From contig CAZTYP010000109.1 in assembly GCA_964617555.1 (NCBI GenBank), positions 1 through 55,249 of the forward strand: 55,249 nucleotides of DNA, written 5' to 3'. The DNA comes from 1-14-2-50-31-20 sp964617555. Lineage in GTDB: Bacteria; Bacteroidota; Ignavibacteria; Ignavibacteriales; Melioribacteraceae. Made by a program: the position numbers and the translations under genes. The notes below the pieces were generated by a model that was not told where the DNA came from, searched no databases, and was given only the letters and a program-made list of their open reading frames with translations. This document shows positions 54,107-55,249 of the stretch, piece by piece (within the stretch, counting starts at the first letter, position 1; each line of letters starts with the position of its first letter).

Positions 54107-55249
54107 TTATTTATGATAGTAAGTAACTTTATGTAGTTTTTTCCAAGCACCGCGTGTAAAATCGGGATATTTAATAGGCATACCATGATTTTTTACGGAC
54201 TTTTCGGATAATTCGGATAATGCCGACCATTCGGCTGCATCGTAAACATCTTGGTCAAGGGGTAATCCGTTATGCAAACAATAAATTAAACGGTAGTCCA
54301 TAATAAAATCCATTCCGCCATGGCCACCTACTTTTTTAGCTTCTTTACCAATTTCTGTTACAATAGGATGTTCATATTTTTTTAACATTTCATTCATTTC
54401 ATCTTCCGGTAACGGCTCAAGGTGGCTGCCTTTTCTGTGTTTGCCGTCTATTGCAATTTGTTGAACAGGATATTTGCATGCAAACCCTTTTGTTCCGCTA
54501 ACAAGTTGTATTCTGCTGTATGGACGAGGACTTGTAACATCGTGTTGAATCATTAAAGTTTTGCCGTTTGCAGTACGAATAATTGAAGTATTCATATCTC
54601 CCTTTTTATACTTACGTTTTGCAAAATCGGAATCTTCTCCGAATTTTTTCTTTGCGTATTCTGTCATGCCGAATTGATTACTGGAAAGGGAAACCACATA
54701 ATCCATTCTGTCGCCGCGGTGAATATTGAGTATATGACAAAGTGGTCCGAAACCGTGAGTAGGATAAGTATTCCCGTTGCGTTTTTCCAATTCTTTTAAA
54801 CGCCACATATTCCAATAACCGCCTTTATGTTCGTCGGTTTCGAAATTGTGTGCTCTTAAATCGTGAATATAGGAACCTTCAACGTGAACAATTTCTCCGA
54901 AAACTCCTTCGTCTGCCATTCTGTGTTCGGCCATTTCAAAATAATCGTAAACACAATTTTCCAATTGCATAAAGTGTTTTCTGGTTTTTTCAACGGTGTT
55001 AACCAATTGCCAGCATTCGTCAATAGTAACTGCGGCGGGTACTTCGGAAACGGCATGTTTACCATGTTCCATTGCATATACAGCCATAGGGGTATGGTGT
55101 CTCCAATCCGTAACAATATAAACGAGGTCGATATCATCTCTGTCGCAAAGTTGTTTCCAACCGTCTTCGCCGGTATATTCATCGGCTTTAGGCAAACCGG
55201 CCTTTTCCAAAGTTTTTTGTGCTCTGTCAATTTTCCATTGTTCAAGGTC
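54107..55249 (-). CDS. GH109-type glycosidase, 5' end beyond the window
   Basis: 380 codons are visible; the frame stays open to the window edge and the first residues read DLEQWKIDRAQKTLEKAGLP, which align with the region after the Rossmann motif in the neighbour (CELSQAKVDRALKLLKERKY). So the start and nucleotide-binding loop lie outside. The rest matches the downstream paralogue at about four of five positions by eye, including YPTHGFGPLCHILNIHRGDR and KKVGGHGGMDFIMDYRLIYC. Together they form a recent tandem duplication. Probably exported like its neighbour, but the signal cannot be seen. Confidence 0.9.
   Translation of the reverse strand, partial: DLEQWKIDRAQKTLEKAGLPKADEYTGEDGWKQLCDRDDIDLVYIVTDWRHHTPMAVYAMEHGKHAVSEVPAAVTIDECWQLVNTVEKTRKHFMQLENCVYDYFEMAEHRMADEGVFGEIVHVEGSYIHDLRAHNFETDEHKGGYWNMWRLKELEKRNGNTYPTHGFGPLCHILNIHRGDRMDYVVSLSSNQFGMTEYAKKKFGEDSDFAKRKYKKGDMNTSIIRTANGKTLMIQHDVTSPRPYSRIQLVSGTKGFACKYPVQQIAIDGKHRKGSHLEPLPEDEMNEMLKKYEHPIVTEIGKEAKKVGGHGGMDFIMDYRLIYCLHNGLPLDQDVYDAAEWSALSELSEKSVKNHGMPIKYPDFTRGAWKKLHKVTYYHK

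Noticed and set aside
1..55249. Transposons, integrases, CRISPR arrays, tRNA or rRNA genes
   Set aside because: I looked for transposase/integrase motifs, evenly spaced repeats and tRNA cloverleaf signatures such as GGTTCGAATCC in gaps and found none; a tRNA search program would settle the last point.

Overview
The window looks like a chromosomal segment from a low-GC, Gram-negative member of the Bacteroidota/Ignavibacteriota line, most likely an Ignavibacteria-type polysaccharide degrader. Evidence: five secreted proteins end in a type IX secretion (T9SS) sorting domain of the 'QNYPNPFNP...' type; there is a FecI/FecR/TonB-receptor cassette with a C-terminal FecR extension of Bacteroidetes type; the E1 subunit is an alpha-beta fusion; and GH109-type proteins are present. 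Every gene I can support lies on the minus strand, so transcription runs from high to low coordinates. I saw no tRNA, rRNA, CRISPR array or transposase.

Regions in order of transcription (right to left). (a) 55249-47066, secreted carbohydrate enzymes: two tandem GH109-type proteins (the first cut by the window edge), a broken GH31 fragment, a DUF6259-type protein, an SMP-30-like propeller with T9SS tail, an esterase and a decayed small membrane ORF. (b) 46817-43601: promoter plus a perfect LacI-type operator, then amino-acid racemase, DUF5009/HGSNAT-like membrane acyltransferase and P1 (DmpA-type) peptidase. (c) 43287-31067, about ten genes ending at a hairpin: secreted two-domain alpha/beta hydrolase, secreted pectate-lyase-like beta-helix protein, NagB-like enzyme, PfkB kinase, sodium/solute symporter, an unlisted 58-residue single-TM protein, PIG-L deacetylase, Gfo/Idh/MocA dehydrogenase, cytoplasmic GH109-like protein and TIM-barrel epimerase. 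This reads as breakdown, import and catabolism of an N-acylated or otherwise modified sugar. (d) 30806-22159: DeoR/GlpR-type regulator, MtlD-like polyol dehydrogenase, E2, E3, fused E1 and a SorE-like dehydrogenase, a 2-oxoacid-dehydrogenase-type complex inside a sugar/polyol operon. (e) 22102-10295: LacI regulator, UxaE, UxaC, TRAP transporter DctPQM, SDR-type fructuronate reductase, KDG-kinase-family kinase, LarA-family nickel epimerase and 6-phosphogluconate dehydrogenase, ending at a clear terminator. (f) 10191-3481: ECF sigma factor, FecR, TonB receptor and secreted beta-helix protein. (g) 3041-1: membrane AraC regulator, secreted kelch protein and the start of a secreted LamG-type protein.

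Most interesting: operon (e) lacks mannonate dehydratase (UxuA) and KDPG aldolase (KdgA), but contains a LarA-family protein with its catalytic His-Lys-His spacing intact, next to a sugar-acid kinase and Gnd. Together the genes could run uronate -> tagaturonate -> fructuronate -> mannonate -> gluconate -> 6-phosphogluconate -> ribulose 5-phosphate, bypassing the usual KDG/KDPG cleavage. The gap between the kinase and larA-like genes holds a 14-codon leader ORF, stacked hairpins, and competing antiterminator/terminator pairings, suggesting attenuation of the last two genes. The same operator with the same promoter spacing occurs before the uronate operon and 24.7 kb away before the racemase operon, so these two operons are probably one regulon.
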